From contig NZ_CP012590.1 of NCBI RefSeq assembly GCF_001278845.1, positions 1,240,001 to 1,304,000 on the forward strand: a DNA stretch of 64,000 bases, written 5' to 3'. The translations under genes were made by a program, and so were the position numbers. The notes under the pieces were generated by a model, which saw nothing but the letters and a program-made list of their open reading frames with translations, had not been told where the DNA came from and did no database searches. Shown piece after piece: positions 29,121 to 37,881 of this stretch. The stretch comes from Actinomyces sp. oral taxon 414. GTDB lineage: Bacteria; Actinomycetota; Actinomycetes; Actinomycetales; Actinomycetaceae. The number at the start of each line of letters is the position of its first letter. The stretch's first letter is position 1.

Positions 29121-31001
29121 GTGTCACCGATCCCCACGCCGGAGCAGGCCGCCACCGTCGCGCCCGCCGAGACGCCGTCGGCCCGGCTGCGCAATTTCTG
29201 CATTATCGCGCACATCGACCACGGCAAGTCCACCCTGGCCGACCGCATGCTCCAGGCCACCGGCGTCGTCGCCCCCCGCGACATGCGCGCCCAGTACCTG
29301 GACCGCATGGACATCGAGCGCGAGCGCGGCATCACCATCAAGTCCCAGGCCGTGCGCATGCCCTGGACCGTCGCCGGGCCCGACGGCGATCGCACCTACG
29401 CCCTGAACATGATCGACACCCCCGGGCACGTCGACTTCTCCTACGAGGTCAACCGCTCCCTGGCCGCCTGCGAGGGCGCCGTCCTGCTGGTCGACGCCGC
29501 CCAGGGCATCCAGGCCCAGACCCTGGCCAACCTCTACATGGCCATCGAGGGCGACCTGACCATTATCCCGGTCCTCAACAAGATCGACCTGCCCGCCGCC
29601 GAGCCGGAGAAGCACGCCGAGGAGATCGCCTCCCTCATCGGCTGCGACGTCTCCGACGTCCTCAAGGTCTCGGGCAAGACCGGCCAGGGCGTGCCCGAAC
29701 TGCTCGACCGCATCGTCCAGGCCGTCCCGGCCCCGCACGGCGACCCCGACGCCCCCGCCCGCGCCATGATCTTCGACTCCGTCTACGACACCTACCGGGG
29801 CGTGGTCACCTACGTGCGCGTCGTCGACGGCACCCTCAAGCCCCGCGAGCGCATTGAGATGCTCTCCACCGGGGCCGTGCACGACCTGCTGGAGATCGGC
29901 GTCATCAGCCCCGAGCCCACGCCGTCGGCGGGCCTGGGCGCCGGGGAGGTCGGCTACCTCATCACCGGGGTCAAGGACGTGCGCCAGTCGAGGGTCGGCG
30001 ACACCGTCACCACCGCCCAGGCGCCCGCCACTGAGCCGCTGGCCGGCTACCAGGACCCCAAGCCCATGGTCTTCTCCGGCCTGTTCCCGGTGGACGGCTC
30101 GGACTTCCCGGCCCTGCGCGACGCCCTGGACAAGCTCAAGCTCAACGACGCCGCCCTGACCTACGAGCCGGAGACCTCGGTGGCCCTGGGCTTCGGCTTC
30201 CGCTGCGGCTACCTGGGGCTGCTGCACCTGGAGATCATCCGCGAGCGCCTGGAGCGCGAGTTCAACCTGGACATTATCTCCACGGCCCCCTCCGTGGTCT
30301 ACCAGGTGACCATGGAGGACCGCGGCGTCCACACGGTGACCAATCCGAGCGAATTCCCCTCGGGCAAGGTCCTGGACGTGCGCGAGCCGGTGGTGCGGGC
30401 CACGATCCTCACCCCCAGCGAGTTCGTGGGCACGGTCATGGAGCTGTGCGTCGCCCGGCGCGGGACCATGGGGGGCATGGACTACCTGTCGCCCTCGCGC
30501 GTGGAGATGCACTACACGCTGCCGCTGGCGGAGATCGTCTTCGACTTCTTCGACGCCCTGAAGTCGCGCACCCGCGGCTACGCCTCCCTGGACTACGAGA
30601 TGGACGGGGAGCAGAGCGCGGACCTGGTCAAGGTGGACATCCTGCTCAACGGGGACCGGGTGGACGCCTTCAGCGCCATCGTCCACAGGGACGCCGCCTA
30701 CTCCTACGGCGTCATGATGACCAAGCGCCTCAAGGAGCTCATTCCGCGCCAGCAGTTCGAGGTGCCGGTGCAGGCAGCCATCGGCACGCGCATTATCGCC
30801 CGCGAGACCATCCGGGCGCTGCGCAAGGACATGCTCGCCAAGTGCTACGGCGGGGACATCTCGCGCAAGCGCAAGCTGCTGGAGAAGCAGAAGGAGGGCA
30901 AGAAGCGCATGAAGGCCATCGGGCGGGTCGAGGTGCCGCAGGAGGCCTTCATCGCGGCCCTCGGCGCGGACGCGCCCACCGGCGCCAAGCCCGGCAAGTG
31001 A
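29121..31001 (+). CDS. lepA: Elongation factor 4 (back-translocating GTPase LepA)
   Basis: 626 residues from GTG at 29121, with GGAAGG upstream. The G1 motif is [10 protein letters not shown]2 is RERGIT, G3 DTPGHVD, G4 NKID. Domains II, III ([20 protein letters not shown]) and V follow. The family-specific C-terminal domain ends with [20 protein letters not shown] and [17 protein letters not shown]. It remodels translating ribosomes and aids 30S biogenesis. First of a run of housekeeping genes with the MOSC, trmB and hemW genes downstream. Confidence 0.97.
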   Translation: MSPIPTPEQAATVAPAETPSARLRNFCIIAHIDHGKSTLADRMLQATGVVAPRDMRAQYLDRMDIERERGITIKSQAVRMPWTVAGPDGDRTYALNMIDTPGHVDFSYEVNRSLAACEGAVLLVDAAQGIQAQTLANLYMAIEGDLTIIPVLNKIDLPAAEPEKHAEEIASLIGCDVSDVLKVSGKTGQGVPELLDRIVQAVPAPHGDPDAPARAMIFDSVYDTYRGVVTYVRVVDGTLKPRERIEMLSTGAVHDLLEIGVISPEPTPSAGLGAGEVGYLITGVKDVRQSRVGDTVTTAQAPATEPLAGYQDPKPMVFSGLFPVDGSDFPALRDALDKLKLNDAALTYEPETSVALGFGFRCGYLGLLHLEIIRERLEREFNLDIISTAPSVVYQVTMEDRGVHTVTNPSEFPSGKVLDVREPVVRATILTPSEFVGTVMELCVARRGTMGGMDYLSPSRVEMHYTLPLAEIVFDFFDALKSRTRGYASLDYEMDGEQSADLVKVDILLNGDRVDAFSAIVHRDAAYSYGVMMTKRLKELIPRQQFEVPVQAAIGTRIIARETIRALRKDMLAKCYGGDISRKRKLLEKQKEGKKRMKAIGRVEVPQEAFIAALGADAPTGAKPGK

Positions 31002-31076
31002 CGGCGGGCGGCGGACGGACGCGGCCGGGACGACCCGGGGCAAGGGCGGACGGACCACGAAAGGACAGGCACCGAC

Positions 31077-31901
31077 ATGGCTGAGACGACGGGGAAGAAC
31101 ACGAAGAGCGCGCTCGAGGCGGCGGTGAGCGACGACGGCTCCGGCCTGGTCCTCACCCGCGAACTGGCCCGGGTCCTGGGCGAGCCCCATGCCGGCGCCG
31201 ACGGCCGCCACAAGGACGAGCCCTCCCCGTTCCACGACGGCGACCCGGTGGGAGCCGTCAGCGCCGTGTGCACCGTCCGGCGGCTGCGGCCCGACGCCGG
31301 CCCGGCGGGCGTCTCGGCCATCTGCAAGGGCGCCGTCGACGGCCCGGTCGAGGTCGGCCACGCCGGAATCGTCACCGACGAGCACGGGGACCGGGCCCAC
31401 CACGGCGGGGCCGACAAGGCCCTCTACGCCATGAGCGCCGCCGAGCAGCGCCACTGGTCGCAGGTCCTGGGCGGTATCGAGCCGGGCCGACTGGGGGAGA
31501 ACCTCCTCATCGAAGGCGACATCGACGACGTCGAAATCGGCGCGATCCTGTCCATTGGCGACCCGGCCGCCGGGGGCGTGCGGGTGCGGGTGACCGGAGT
31601 GCGCAACCCGTGCGCCACCTTCGCCCGCGGCGTGGGCCGGGCCGACTGGGTGGAGGTCTTCAGCGCCCGCGCCCGCGTGGGCGTCTACCTGCGGGTGCTC
31701 GCCCCCGGGCGGGTGCGCGCCGGCGACGAGGTGCGGGTGGTGTCCTCGCCGGGGCACCGGGTGACGTGCACCCGCTGGTTCGCCCACCACGACCCGCGCG
31801 ACGCCCAGGCGATGCTCAACTCCGAGATCTTCGGCAATTGCGTCATCGCCCCGTTCACGCGCGCCTACGTCCGGGCCGCCGCCCACGAGCGGGTCGGCTG
31901 A
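31077..31901 (+). CDS. MOSC domain protein
   Basis: 274 residues from ATG, with GAAAGGACAGG upstream. The MOSC domain lies in the central and C-terminal part: GAVDGPVEVGHAGIVTDEHG, HHGGADKALYAM, GRLGENLLIEG, and RVTGVRNPCATFARG with the conserved metal-sulfur-binding Cys. A roughly 35-residue hydrophilic N-terminus precedes it, followed by a short variable stretch. Members of the family (YiiM-like) often handle molybdenum-cofactor-linked sulfur chemistry or reduce N-hydroxylated compounds. Which reaction occurs here is unknown. Confidence 0.85.
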   Translation: MAETTGKNTKSALEAAVSDDGSGLVLTRELARVLGEPHAGADGRHKDEPSPFHDGDPVGAVSAVCTVRRLRPDAGPAGVSAICKGAVDGPVEVGHAGIVTDEHGDRAHHGGADKALYAMSAAEQRHWSQVLGGIEPGRLGENLLIEGDIDDVEIGAILSIGDPAAGGVRVRVTGVRNPCATFARGVGRADWVEVFSARARVGVYLRVLAPGRVRAGDEVRVVSSPGHRVTCTRWFAHHDPRDAQAMLNSEIFGNCVIAPFTRAYVRAAAHERVG

Positions 31902-31990
31902 GCGGGGCGGAGAAGAACGGCCAGAACGACAGCGGCCACAGCGACCACAGAGACCACAGCGGCCGGAGCGAAGAAAGGCAGGAGCGCACA

Positions 31991-33022
31991 ATGCCCCAGG
32001 TCCATCCCCCCAGGTCCCACGCCATCCACTCCCGGGTGCGCTCCTTCTCGCGCGCCGGGGGGCGCCTGACCGACGCCCAGGCGCGCGCCCTGGACCGCCA
32101 CGGGCGCCGCTACGTCGTCGAAGTGCCGCGGGCCGACGCGATCCGCACCGTCGACCCCGCCTTCCGCCTGGACCCCGAGCGGGTCTTCCGACACGTGGGC
32201 CAGGTGCGGCCCCTGATCGTCGAAGTGGGCGCCGGCGTCGGGGAGGCCGTCCTCGCCCACGCCGCCGACCACCCGGGCGTAGACCACCTGGCGGTGGAGG
32301 TGTGGCGCACGGCGATCGCCGCCCTGGTCCGCTCAATCGCCGAACGGGGCCTGCACAATGTCATGGTGGTGCCCGCCGACGCCTCCCAGCTGCTGGCCAC
32401 GGCACTGCCGGTGGCCTGCGCCAGCGAAGTGTGGGTGTTCTTCCCCGACCCGTGGCGCAAGGCCCGCCACCGCAAGCGCCGCCTGGTCACGCCGCGCTTC
32501 GCCGACGCCGTCGCCCGCGTGCTGCGCCCGGGCGGGGTGTGGCGCCTGTCCACGGACTGGTCGGACTACGCCTGGCAGATGCGCGACGTGCTGGAGGCCG
32601 TCTCCGCCCTGCCCATCGGGTTGGAGGCGGACATGACCACGCCGTACTTCCGCTACGACGACGCCGGCGCCCGGCCCGACCTGGGGGCGGAGGGCGCCGA
32701 GGAGGGCAGCGCCGGCAACGGCCTCGACCCGGGCTCGCCGTCGGGGATGGTGGGCGGCTGGTCGGAGCGCTTCGCCGGGCGGGCGCTCACCCGCTTCGAG
32801 CTCAAGGGGACCGAGGCCGGGCGCACCGTCCGCGACCTGACGGCGGTGCGCACCGAGACCCTGTGGACGCCGGCGCGCAGCGAGGCGATGCTGGTGGCCC
32901 TGGAGCGCGCCGGCGCACTCCAGACCGAGGCGGACGAGAGCTGGGAGCGGATGCGCCCGAGCCTGGCCCGCCAGCTGGAGCCGGGCGGGCGGCGCCGGGC
33001 GCGGCCGCGCTCGCGGGCGTGA
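31991..33022 (+). CDS. trmB: tRNA (guanine-N7-)-methyltransferase
   Basis: 343 residues. It makes 7-methylguanosine at position 46 of tRNA. The SAM-binding motif is IVEVGAGVGEAVLAHA (near 75), and the catalytic and tRNA-binding block is WVFFPDPWRKARHRKRRLVT (near 150). ADMTTPYFRYDD and LTRFELKGTEAGRTVRDL match the C-terminal core. It is longer than the usual 230 residues: extra sequence near 220-250 and a tail after about 285 ending in an Arg-rich RRRARPRSRA. The stop overlaps the hemW GTG (GTGA). Confidence 0.92.
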   Translation: MPQVHPPRSHAIHSRVRSFSRAGGRLTDAQARALDRHGRRYVVEVPRADAIRTVDPAFRLDPERVFRHVGQVRPLIVEVGAGVGEAVLAHAADHPGVDHLAVEVWRTAIAALVRSIAERGLHNVMVVPADASQLLATALPVACASEVWVFFPDPWRKARHRKRRLVTPRFADAVARVLRPGGVWRLSTDWSDYAWQMRDVLEAVSALPIGLEADMTTPYFRYDDAGARPDLGAEGAEEGSAGNGLDPGSPSGMVGGWSERFAGRALTRFELKGTEAGRTVRDLTAVRTETLWTPARSEAMLVALERAGALQTEADESWERMRPSLARQLEPGGRRRARPRSRA

Positions 33023-34380
33023 GCCCGGCCCAGCCCGAGGGCGGGCCCCTGCCCGGGGCGGGGGAGCTGCCCGGGGCGGGGGAGCTGCCCGGGGCGGTGC
33101 GCGCGTCGTCGGGCTCCCCACCCGGTTCCCCGCCCGGGTCCTCCGCCCGCCCCTTCTGCGTGTACTTGCACGTGCCCTACTGCCGGGTGCGCTGCGGGTA
33201 CTGCGACTTCAACACCTACACGAACCTGAACATGGGGCCGGGCGCCTCGGCGGGCGATTTCGTGGACACCCTGGCCGGCGAGCTGGCCCTGGCGGGGGCG
33301 GCCATGGACCGGGCGGGCCTGCCGCGGCGGCGGGCGCGGACGGTGTTCGTGGGCGGGGGCACGCCGACCGTGCTGCCCGCGGCCGACCTGGTGCGCATGC
33401 TCGACCTGGTGCGGCGCACCTGGGGGCTCGCCCCCGGCGCCGAGGTGACGACGGAGGCCAACCCGGAGACTGTGGACGAGGCCTACCTGGCGACTCTGGC
33501 GCGGGCGGGGTTCACGCGGGTGAGCGTCGGGATGCAGTCGGCGGTGCCCCGCGTGCTGGCCGTCCTGGACCGCGCCCACACCCCGCAGCGGGTGCCGCTG
33601 GTGGTGGACTGGGCGCGGCGGGCGGGGCTGAGCACGAGCCTGGACCTCATCTACGGCGCGCCGGGGGAGTCCATGGACGACTGGCGGCGCAGCCTCGAGA
33701 CGGCGATCGGGATCGGACCGGACCACATCAGCGCCTACGCCCTGGTCGTCGAGGAGGGCACCCGGATGTGGGGGCGGGTGCGCCGCGGCGAGCTGCCCAT
33801 GCCCAGCGACGACGACGAGGCCGCCAAGTACGAGATGGCCGACGCCGTCCTGGCCGGGGCCGGCTACCGGTGGTACGAGATCTCGAACTGGGCCAGGCCG
33901 GGGGCAGAGTGCCGCCACAACGAGGCCTACTGGCGCGACTGGGACTGGTACGGGGCGGGCCCGGGGGCCCACTCCCACCTGGGGGACGTGCGCATGTGGG
34001 ACGTCAAGCACCCGGTGGCCTGGGCCGGGCGGGTGGCGGCCGGGAGGCTGCCGGTGGCCGGGCACGAGGTGATCGACGCCCGGGCGCGTCGGCTGGAGCG
34101 GGTCATGCTCGGCATCCGCATGCGCGAGGGCCTGGACCTGGCGGGCCTGGGCGGGGGAGAGGAGGACGACGACGGCGGGGCCCGCGGGGGCGGCGCCGCC
34201 GGGCCGGGCCGCGTGCCGGAGCGCACCGGACCGGGGCGCACGCCGACCCGCCTGGTGCCCGTGGTGGCCCGGCTCGTCGCCGACGGGCTCCTCCAGCCCG
34301 ACGCCGCCCTGAGGGGCCGGGCGGTGCTCACCCTGCGCGGCCGCCTCATGGCCGATGCGGTGACCAGGGCGCTCGTGTAG
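33019..34380 (+). CDS. hemW: Radical SAM haem chaperone HemW
   Basis: 453 residues from GTG at 33019, overlapping the trmB stop. The first 50 residues are low complexity, including a duplicated PGAGEL unit. The radical SAM cluster motif is HVPYCRVRCGYCDFNTYTN (CxxxCxxC), followed by VFVGGGTPTVLP and the SAM-binding TTEANPETVDE. The HemW-specific C-terminus (ISNWARPGAECRHNEAYWR, GAGPGAHSHLG) is present. HemW binds and transfers haem; older annotations call it coproporphyrinogen III oxidase, which is probably wrong for this group. An acidic Gly/Asp insert lies near 380. Confidence 0.93.
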   Translation: MSPAQPEGGPLPGAGELPGAGELPGAVRASSGSPPGSPPGSSARPFCVYLHVPYCRVRCGYCDFNTYTNLNMGPGASAGDFVDTLAGELALAGAAMDRAGLPRRRARTVFVGGGTPTVLPAADLVRMLDLVRRTWGLAPGAEVTTEANPETVDEAYLATLARAGFTRVSVGMQSAVPRVLAVLDRAHTPQRVPLVVDWARRAGLSTSLDLIYGAPGESMDDWRRSLETAIGIGPDHISAYALVVEEGTRMWGRVRRGELPMPSDDDEAAKYEMADAVLAGAGYRWYEISNWARPGAECRHNEAYWRDWDWYGAGPGAHSHLGDVRMWDVKHPVAWAGRVAAGRLPVAGHEVIDARARRLERVMLGIRMREGLDLAGLGGGEEDDDGGARGGGAAGPGRVPERTGPGRTPTRLVPVVARLVADGLLQPDAALRGRAVLTLRGRLMADAVTRALV

Positions 34381-34386
34381 CGGAAC

Positions 34387-34570
34387 AATGAGCCTTTCTC
34401 ACCAGATCCGCGGACTGGCCAGGATCGGTGTGATGGCGCGGAAGGGCCCGGGGCGGTGCAGGGCGACGCGGTCCCGGGCGCACCACCCCCACTTCGCGCC
34501 CGTTCTTCCCGCAGCACCGCGCCGATCCCCGGCCTCTGAGCCGCCGTTGCCGATGAGAAGGGTTCAATGG
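34387..34570. repeat. Intergenic repeat, family R (GAGCCTTTCTCACC ends), copy 1
   Basis: Begins TGAGCCTTTCTCACC just after hemW and ends with the imperfect complement GATGAGAAGGGTTCA. The interior (CTGGCCAGGATCGGTGTGAT) recurs near 53850 and 55660. Confidence 0.65.
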
Positions 34571-34592
34571 GAGACGCGCGCCGTTTTTACTC

Positions 34593-34704
34593 CTCTGCTA
34601 CGCTCTTTTCTCTTTACTACGCCTCTTCACCCTCTGCTGTACGGGAAAAAGGAGCGTAGTGGAGGGTGAAAGGGCGTAGCAGAGAGAAAGAGGCGTAGCA
34701 GACG
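34593..34704. repeat. Palindromic intergenic repeat, family A, copy 2
   Basis: Same length and layout as 24333-24444. Blocks of the form CTACGCCTCTTCACCCTC occur in the left half and their complements in the right, around GCTGTACGGGAAAAAGGAGC. Confidence 0.75.
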
Positions 34705-34978
34705 GTTCGGCGCGGCCTCCCCCGCGGGCCCCGGGGCCGCTGAACAGGAGCCCCACGACGTCACCGGCGCCACCACACTACGAGACGCGCCCCCGAAAGA
34801 GCCCGTCCCGCCCGGAAACGGCTCTCCGCCAGGACTCCCACCGCCAAACCCGATCCGCGCCCATCGGGCTCGGCAGTGCGGCCGCGGAACCCCGCCATTC
34901 GAGAACCCGGCCCCACCCGAACCCCGCAGAAGACAGCACCCGCCACACCGACCCCGCGCCACCACCCTTGGCGAGAAA

Positions 34979-35162
34979 AGCTCAATGCACCTACAGGTGC
35001 GTGGTGCTCCCTGACAAGGCGATGGCGGATCGGCGCCGCCGTCATCGGCGGGTCTCAATGCACCTACAGGTGCGTGGTGCTCCCTGACCTTCAGCAGCTT
35101 CATGGCGTGGATCCCGGGCGACGTTGTCTCAATGCACCTACAGGTGCGTGGTGCTCCCTGAC
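34979..35162 (-). CRISPR. Orphan three-repeat CRISPR array
   Basis: Three near-identical 37-nt repeats at 34979-35015, 35052-35088 and 35126-35162, with spacers of 36 nt (35016-35051) and 37 nt (35089-35125) that do not resemble each other. Read on the minus strand, each repeat begins GTCAGGGAGCACC, contains the palindrome GCACCTGTAGGTGC, and ends ATTGAGAC, close to the 8-nt ATTGAAAC handle of many type I and III arrays. The repeat at 34979 is degenerate at its minus-strand 3' end, as expected for the trailer end, so the leader should be at 35163 and up. There are no cas genes in the window. Confidence 0.85.
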
Positions 35163-35677
35163 CCCTGCCTCCGAGAGCGGCGGTATGACGCCACTTCGAG
35201 GGCCCGGAGCGCCACCGACCCCGGGAGCACCCCTCCGGACCGGCCAGCACCGGGCTCAGACTAGCACATAGTGGCGCAATCACGCCAAGCGCCACCGACG
35301 GCCCTTCGGGCCTCTCGCGCGCCAACTTTCAACCAGGTCATGCGGAAAGGTCGGTGTCGGAGCACCATCTTGCAAACATGTAACATGACACCCTGTTCAC
35401 TATACTGCCCCACCAGCCACAACAACACCTCCAGCACCAACCGGGCCGAACCCACCGAGACCGCCCCGCACCCCGACCGGACCCGACGCGGACACCCGGG
35501 CCCGAACGAGCCCGGCCCCAGGAGGTCGGCAGTCCCGTGGTATAATTCATGACGATGGTCCGTTTCTCGTGAGGTCGTGGATGTTGATTTCGTAGGCCAT
35601 TGTACCTCATGGGGGTGGGCCATCATAATATCGCTTCCCGGAAATGCATGCAGACGCCCGCTGAATAAACTTCACTA
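35163..35677. other. Gene-free stretch, possible CRISPR leader
   Basis: No convincing coding sequence. It holds a small GGCCC-TTC-GGGCC hairpin near 35299 and a more A/T-containing part after about 35330 that could serve as leader or promoter for the array read leftwards. Nothing else is recognisable. Confidence 0.4.
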
Positions 35678-35749
35678 TTGAGGACGTGTATCGACATTGC
35701 GTGTCGGAAATGCGAAATCTCCGTATTCGAACTGAAAGGAACTGGGCGC

Positions 35750-36151
35750 ATGCCGCAGTCAATACATTGCGAGGACTTCGAGGTCGACGATATCTTGATT
35801 CCAGATGAAGCAACTTTGTGTCGTTTTCTCGAACGGCGCTTCGAAGGTGATTCGAATCGCTTTATCCTATCGCTTGGTCGGGCAGTTTTTCCAAATATCA
35901 CCCTATTCGTGAAGGGAAATGCATGCGTTGTTCATTATGTCTCAAAGGATGGGGAGCCATATATAGCCACGGGCGATCGGGACAGGCGTGATTCGGTGCC
36001 TTTCAAGGATTATTATATAACTAGAGGAATCAGGGATGTGTCCGACATGCCCGGCGGTGCAATCATCCCATGGGGGCTGGGTAAACAGTGCTTGCTGGAG
36101 TTCGTGAAAAATGGTGAGCGTTTTTCCGGAGTCGAATGGGAGGATCTGTAG
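35750..36151 (+). CDS. Imm1 family immunity protein
   Basis: 133 residues from ATG at 35750 (MPQSIHCEDFEVDDILIPDE), with AAAGGA about 10 nt upstream; a TTG at 35678 would add 24 residues. The pattern FPNITLFVKGNACVVHYVSK, DGEPYIATGD, a central DYYITRG strand, and the C-terminal FVKNGERFSGVEWEDL fits Imm1, whose members neutralise nuclease- or deaminase-type polymorphic toxins. No toxin gene lies within the window. GC content is clearly lower than the neighbours, suggesting recent acquisition. Family R hairpin 36152-36215 follows directly. Confidence 0.8.
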   Translation: MPQSIHCEDFEVDDILIPDEATLCRFLERRFEGDSNRFILSLGRAVFPNITLFVKGNACVVHYVSKDGEPYIATGDRDRRDSVPFKDYYITRGIRDVSDMPGGAIIPWGLGKQCLLEFVKNGERFSGVEWEDL

Positions 36152-36215
36152 TTGAGCCTTTCTTACCAGAAAGATCCCCGACCCCGAGCCGCCGTTCCCG
36201 GTGAGAAAGGCTCAT
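36152..36215. repeat. Hairpin repeat, family R, short copy
   Basis: TTGAGCCTTTCTTACC and GGTGAGAAAGGCTCA form almost perfect arms around about 33 bp. It lies directly after the Imm1 stop and before the next gene and might end transcription of the Imm1 gene, though it has no T-run. Confidence 0.7.
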
Positions 36216-36254
36216 TGAAGAAAACGAGGAAGACGCCGAAGGAGTGTTCCAGCA

Positions 36255-36863
36255 ATGGTAGAAGAATATCTCACGAGCGATGACTTCGAGGGCCTGTCGC
36301 GCGATGGTCTGGCGGAGGCGTGCTTGGCGTGTTCGGCGAGGCTGTCGCCCATGTTCGCGGCCTTCGCCACGCGCAGCGACCCGCGGGACTACGACGACCT
36401 GGTCAGGGACCTGTGGGCGTGCGCGGGCCGGAAGGTGAGCCCGCGGGAGGCCGAGGAGTTCGAGCGGCGCATGGAGGCGTTCCCGGAGGTGGGCTGCGAC
36501 GACTCCTACCTGCTGGACTTCTACGCCATGAGCGTTATGGGCATCCCCTTCGAGGCCCTGCACGTCCTGGCAGGAGGCGGGGTGAGAAGGGCCCTGGCCT
36601 GCTCGGAATCCGCGCTGGAGGTTCTGGGTGAGTTCAGGGAGGAGCTCGATGACGAGAGCGAGCTGTGGGACGCCGAGCGCCAGGAGCAGTTGCGCGTCAT
36701 CTCCGGTCTCAGGGCCGGCCGGCATCCGACCTTCGACTCCTGCCTGGCCTCGCCCGTCTCCCGCAGGCTCGCCGAGGTCCTGCCCGGACTCGTCGCGACA
36801 CAGCGCGCGGAGCAGGACGAGTACCTGGCCCGTATCCGCCGCCAGCAGCAGGCCCGCGAGTAG
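36255..36863 (+). CDS. Hypothetical protein, possibly DUF416/YjaG-like
   Basis: 202 residues (MVEEYLTSDDFEGLSRDGLA), mostly helical, without signal peptide or membrane segment. A weak likeness to the DUF416 (YjaG) family is seen in layout: an N-terminal LAEACLACSARLSPMFAAFA block, a conserved Trp in LVRDLWAC, an acidic YLLDFYAM block, and a late QEQLRVISGLRAG. Length is close to the 196 residues of YjaG. This similarity is too thin to assign. The start has only a weak ribosome site. It follows Imm1 and a hairpin, so it may be another small accessory or immunity gene. Confidence 0.55.
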   Translation: MVEEYLTSDDFEGLSRDGLAEACLACSARLSPMFAAFATRSDPRDYDDLVRDLWACAGRKVSPREAEEFERRMEAFPEVGCDDSYLLDFYAMSVMGIPFEALHVLAGGGVRRALACSESALEVLGEFREELDDESELWDAERQEQLRVISGLRAGRHPTFDSCLASPVSRRLAEVLPGLVATQRAEQDEYLARIRRQQQARE

Positions 36864-36871
36864 ACCCGACC

Positions 36872-37011
36872 CCTTGACCGACGGCCCGTGCTATTTCAAG
36901 GGCCAGGACCTGAAGGCGTGGCGGAGATTCCACACCTGGATCCGGACGACCCTCAAGGACCTGTACCCCCCTGTACCTCGACGACCCGGATTACGGCGTC
37001 AAGCTCGCCGG
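36872..37011 (+). pseudogene. Short coding remnant
   Basis: Reads LTDGPCYFKGQDLKAWRRFH and on to LYPP with strongly G/C-rich third codon positions, then continues in the next frame (YLDDPDYGVKLAG) after a run of C residues, and is cut off by the convergent gene ending at 36999. It looks like the remains of a gene of unknown identity. Confidence 0.3.
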
Positions 37012-37691
37012 ACGACGAAGTCGACGACGTCGTCGGGCAGCGGCTCCCCCAATCCGGAGAGCTCCGGGGCGGTCAGCCGCACGGGCGGCAGGAGGATCCG
37101 GGTCTCCCAGACGGTGACGACGCCGTCGTCAACGGCCGCCGGCAGGGACAGCTCCAGGCGGACGCGGGCCCGCGCCGCATCCCAGTGGTAGAGCAGCAGC
37201 CAGGCGCGCGGACCCCCGCTCGGGCGGTCGAGGAGGTCGGGGAGCAGGTCGAGGACGAGCTGGTGGGCGGTCAGACGGCTCGTGCTCGGGGTCTCGTCGG
37301 CCAGGACCTCCTCGATGAAGGCCCGGCCCCGGCCCCGCGCATTGCGCGGCCCGCGCCCGGGGCGGCCCGTCGCCTCGTCGCCCCCGACGGCCCCGATGCT
37401 CAGCGTCCCGTCCGGGCTCACCGCCCGCGACGCGTTGAGGACGTCCATCTGCGTCCAGCCCTCGGCGCTCAGGGCCGCGCGCAGCCCGCCGACAATCTCG
37501 AACCAGAGCGTGCTGCCGAAGGCCGTCGGCGGCTTCAAGGGGGAGTAAAGGCCCAGGGCCGTGCGGATGCCGCCCGCGCAGGCCCCCGTCAGAAGGGACT
37601 CGGACAGGCCCATGCCCGCCAGGGCGGCGTCGGCGTCGGCGCCCGTCAGGACGCCCGTCCTCGTCGGTGAGCAAAGAGCGGGTGCGCTCAT
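36999..37691 (-). CDS. Hypothetical protein
   Basis: 230 residues from ATG at 37691. I do not recognise the family. The first part contains GLYSPLKPPTAFGSTLWFEI and a glycine/arginine-rich middle (RPGRGPRNARGRGRAFIEEV). A soluble C-terminal region alternates beta-like strands (RAWLLLYHWDAARARVRLEL, TVWETRILLPPVRLTAPELS). No signal peptide or helix. It is divergent from the antiporter gene and convergent with the remnant at 36872. Its codon usage is normal for this genome, supporting a real gene. Confidence 0.6.
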   Translation of the reverse strand: MSAPALCSPTRTGVLTGADADAALAGMGLSESLLTGACAGGIRTALGLYSPLKPPTAFGSTLWFEIVGGLRAALSAEGWTQMDVLNASRAVSPDGTLSIGAVGGDEATGRPGRGPRNARGRGRAFIEEVLADETPSTSRLTAHQLVLDLLPDLLDRPSGGPRAWLLLYHWDAARARVRLELSLPAAVDDGVVTVWETRILLPPVRLTAPELSGLGEPLPDDVVDFVVRRA

Positions 37692-37881
37692 GACTCCTCC
37701 TGCCTCGATCGCGTGTGCCGGACCGGAAGGTAGCACGCCCCGGCCGGCGGGGCCGGAAGCGACGCCCGCCGTCCCGCCCCACCGGGCCCGGGCATGGCCG
37801 GCGTCTTGCGATCCAGGCATATCGGGACGCGACGGCGCCGGTGGCATAGGCTCAAGACTCCAACGACTCGAGGAGTTCACC

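Noticed and set aside
29124..32336. 1,070-codon open frame on the minus strand
   Set aside because: It is antisense to lepA, the MOSC gene and trmB, whose products are clearly recognisable. Long antisense frames are expected at this GC content.
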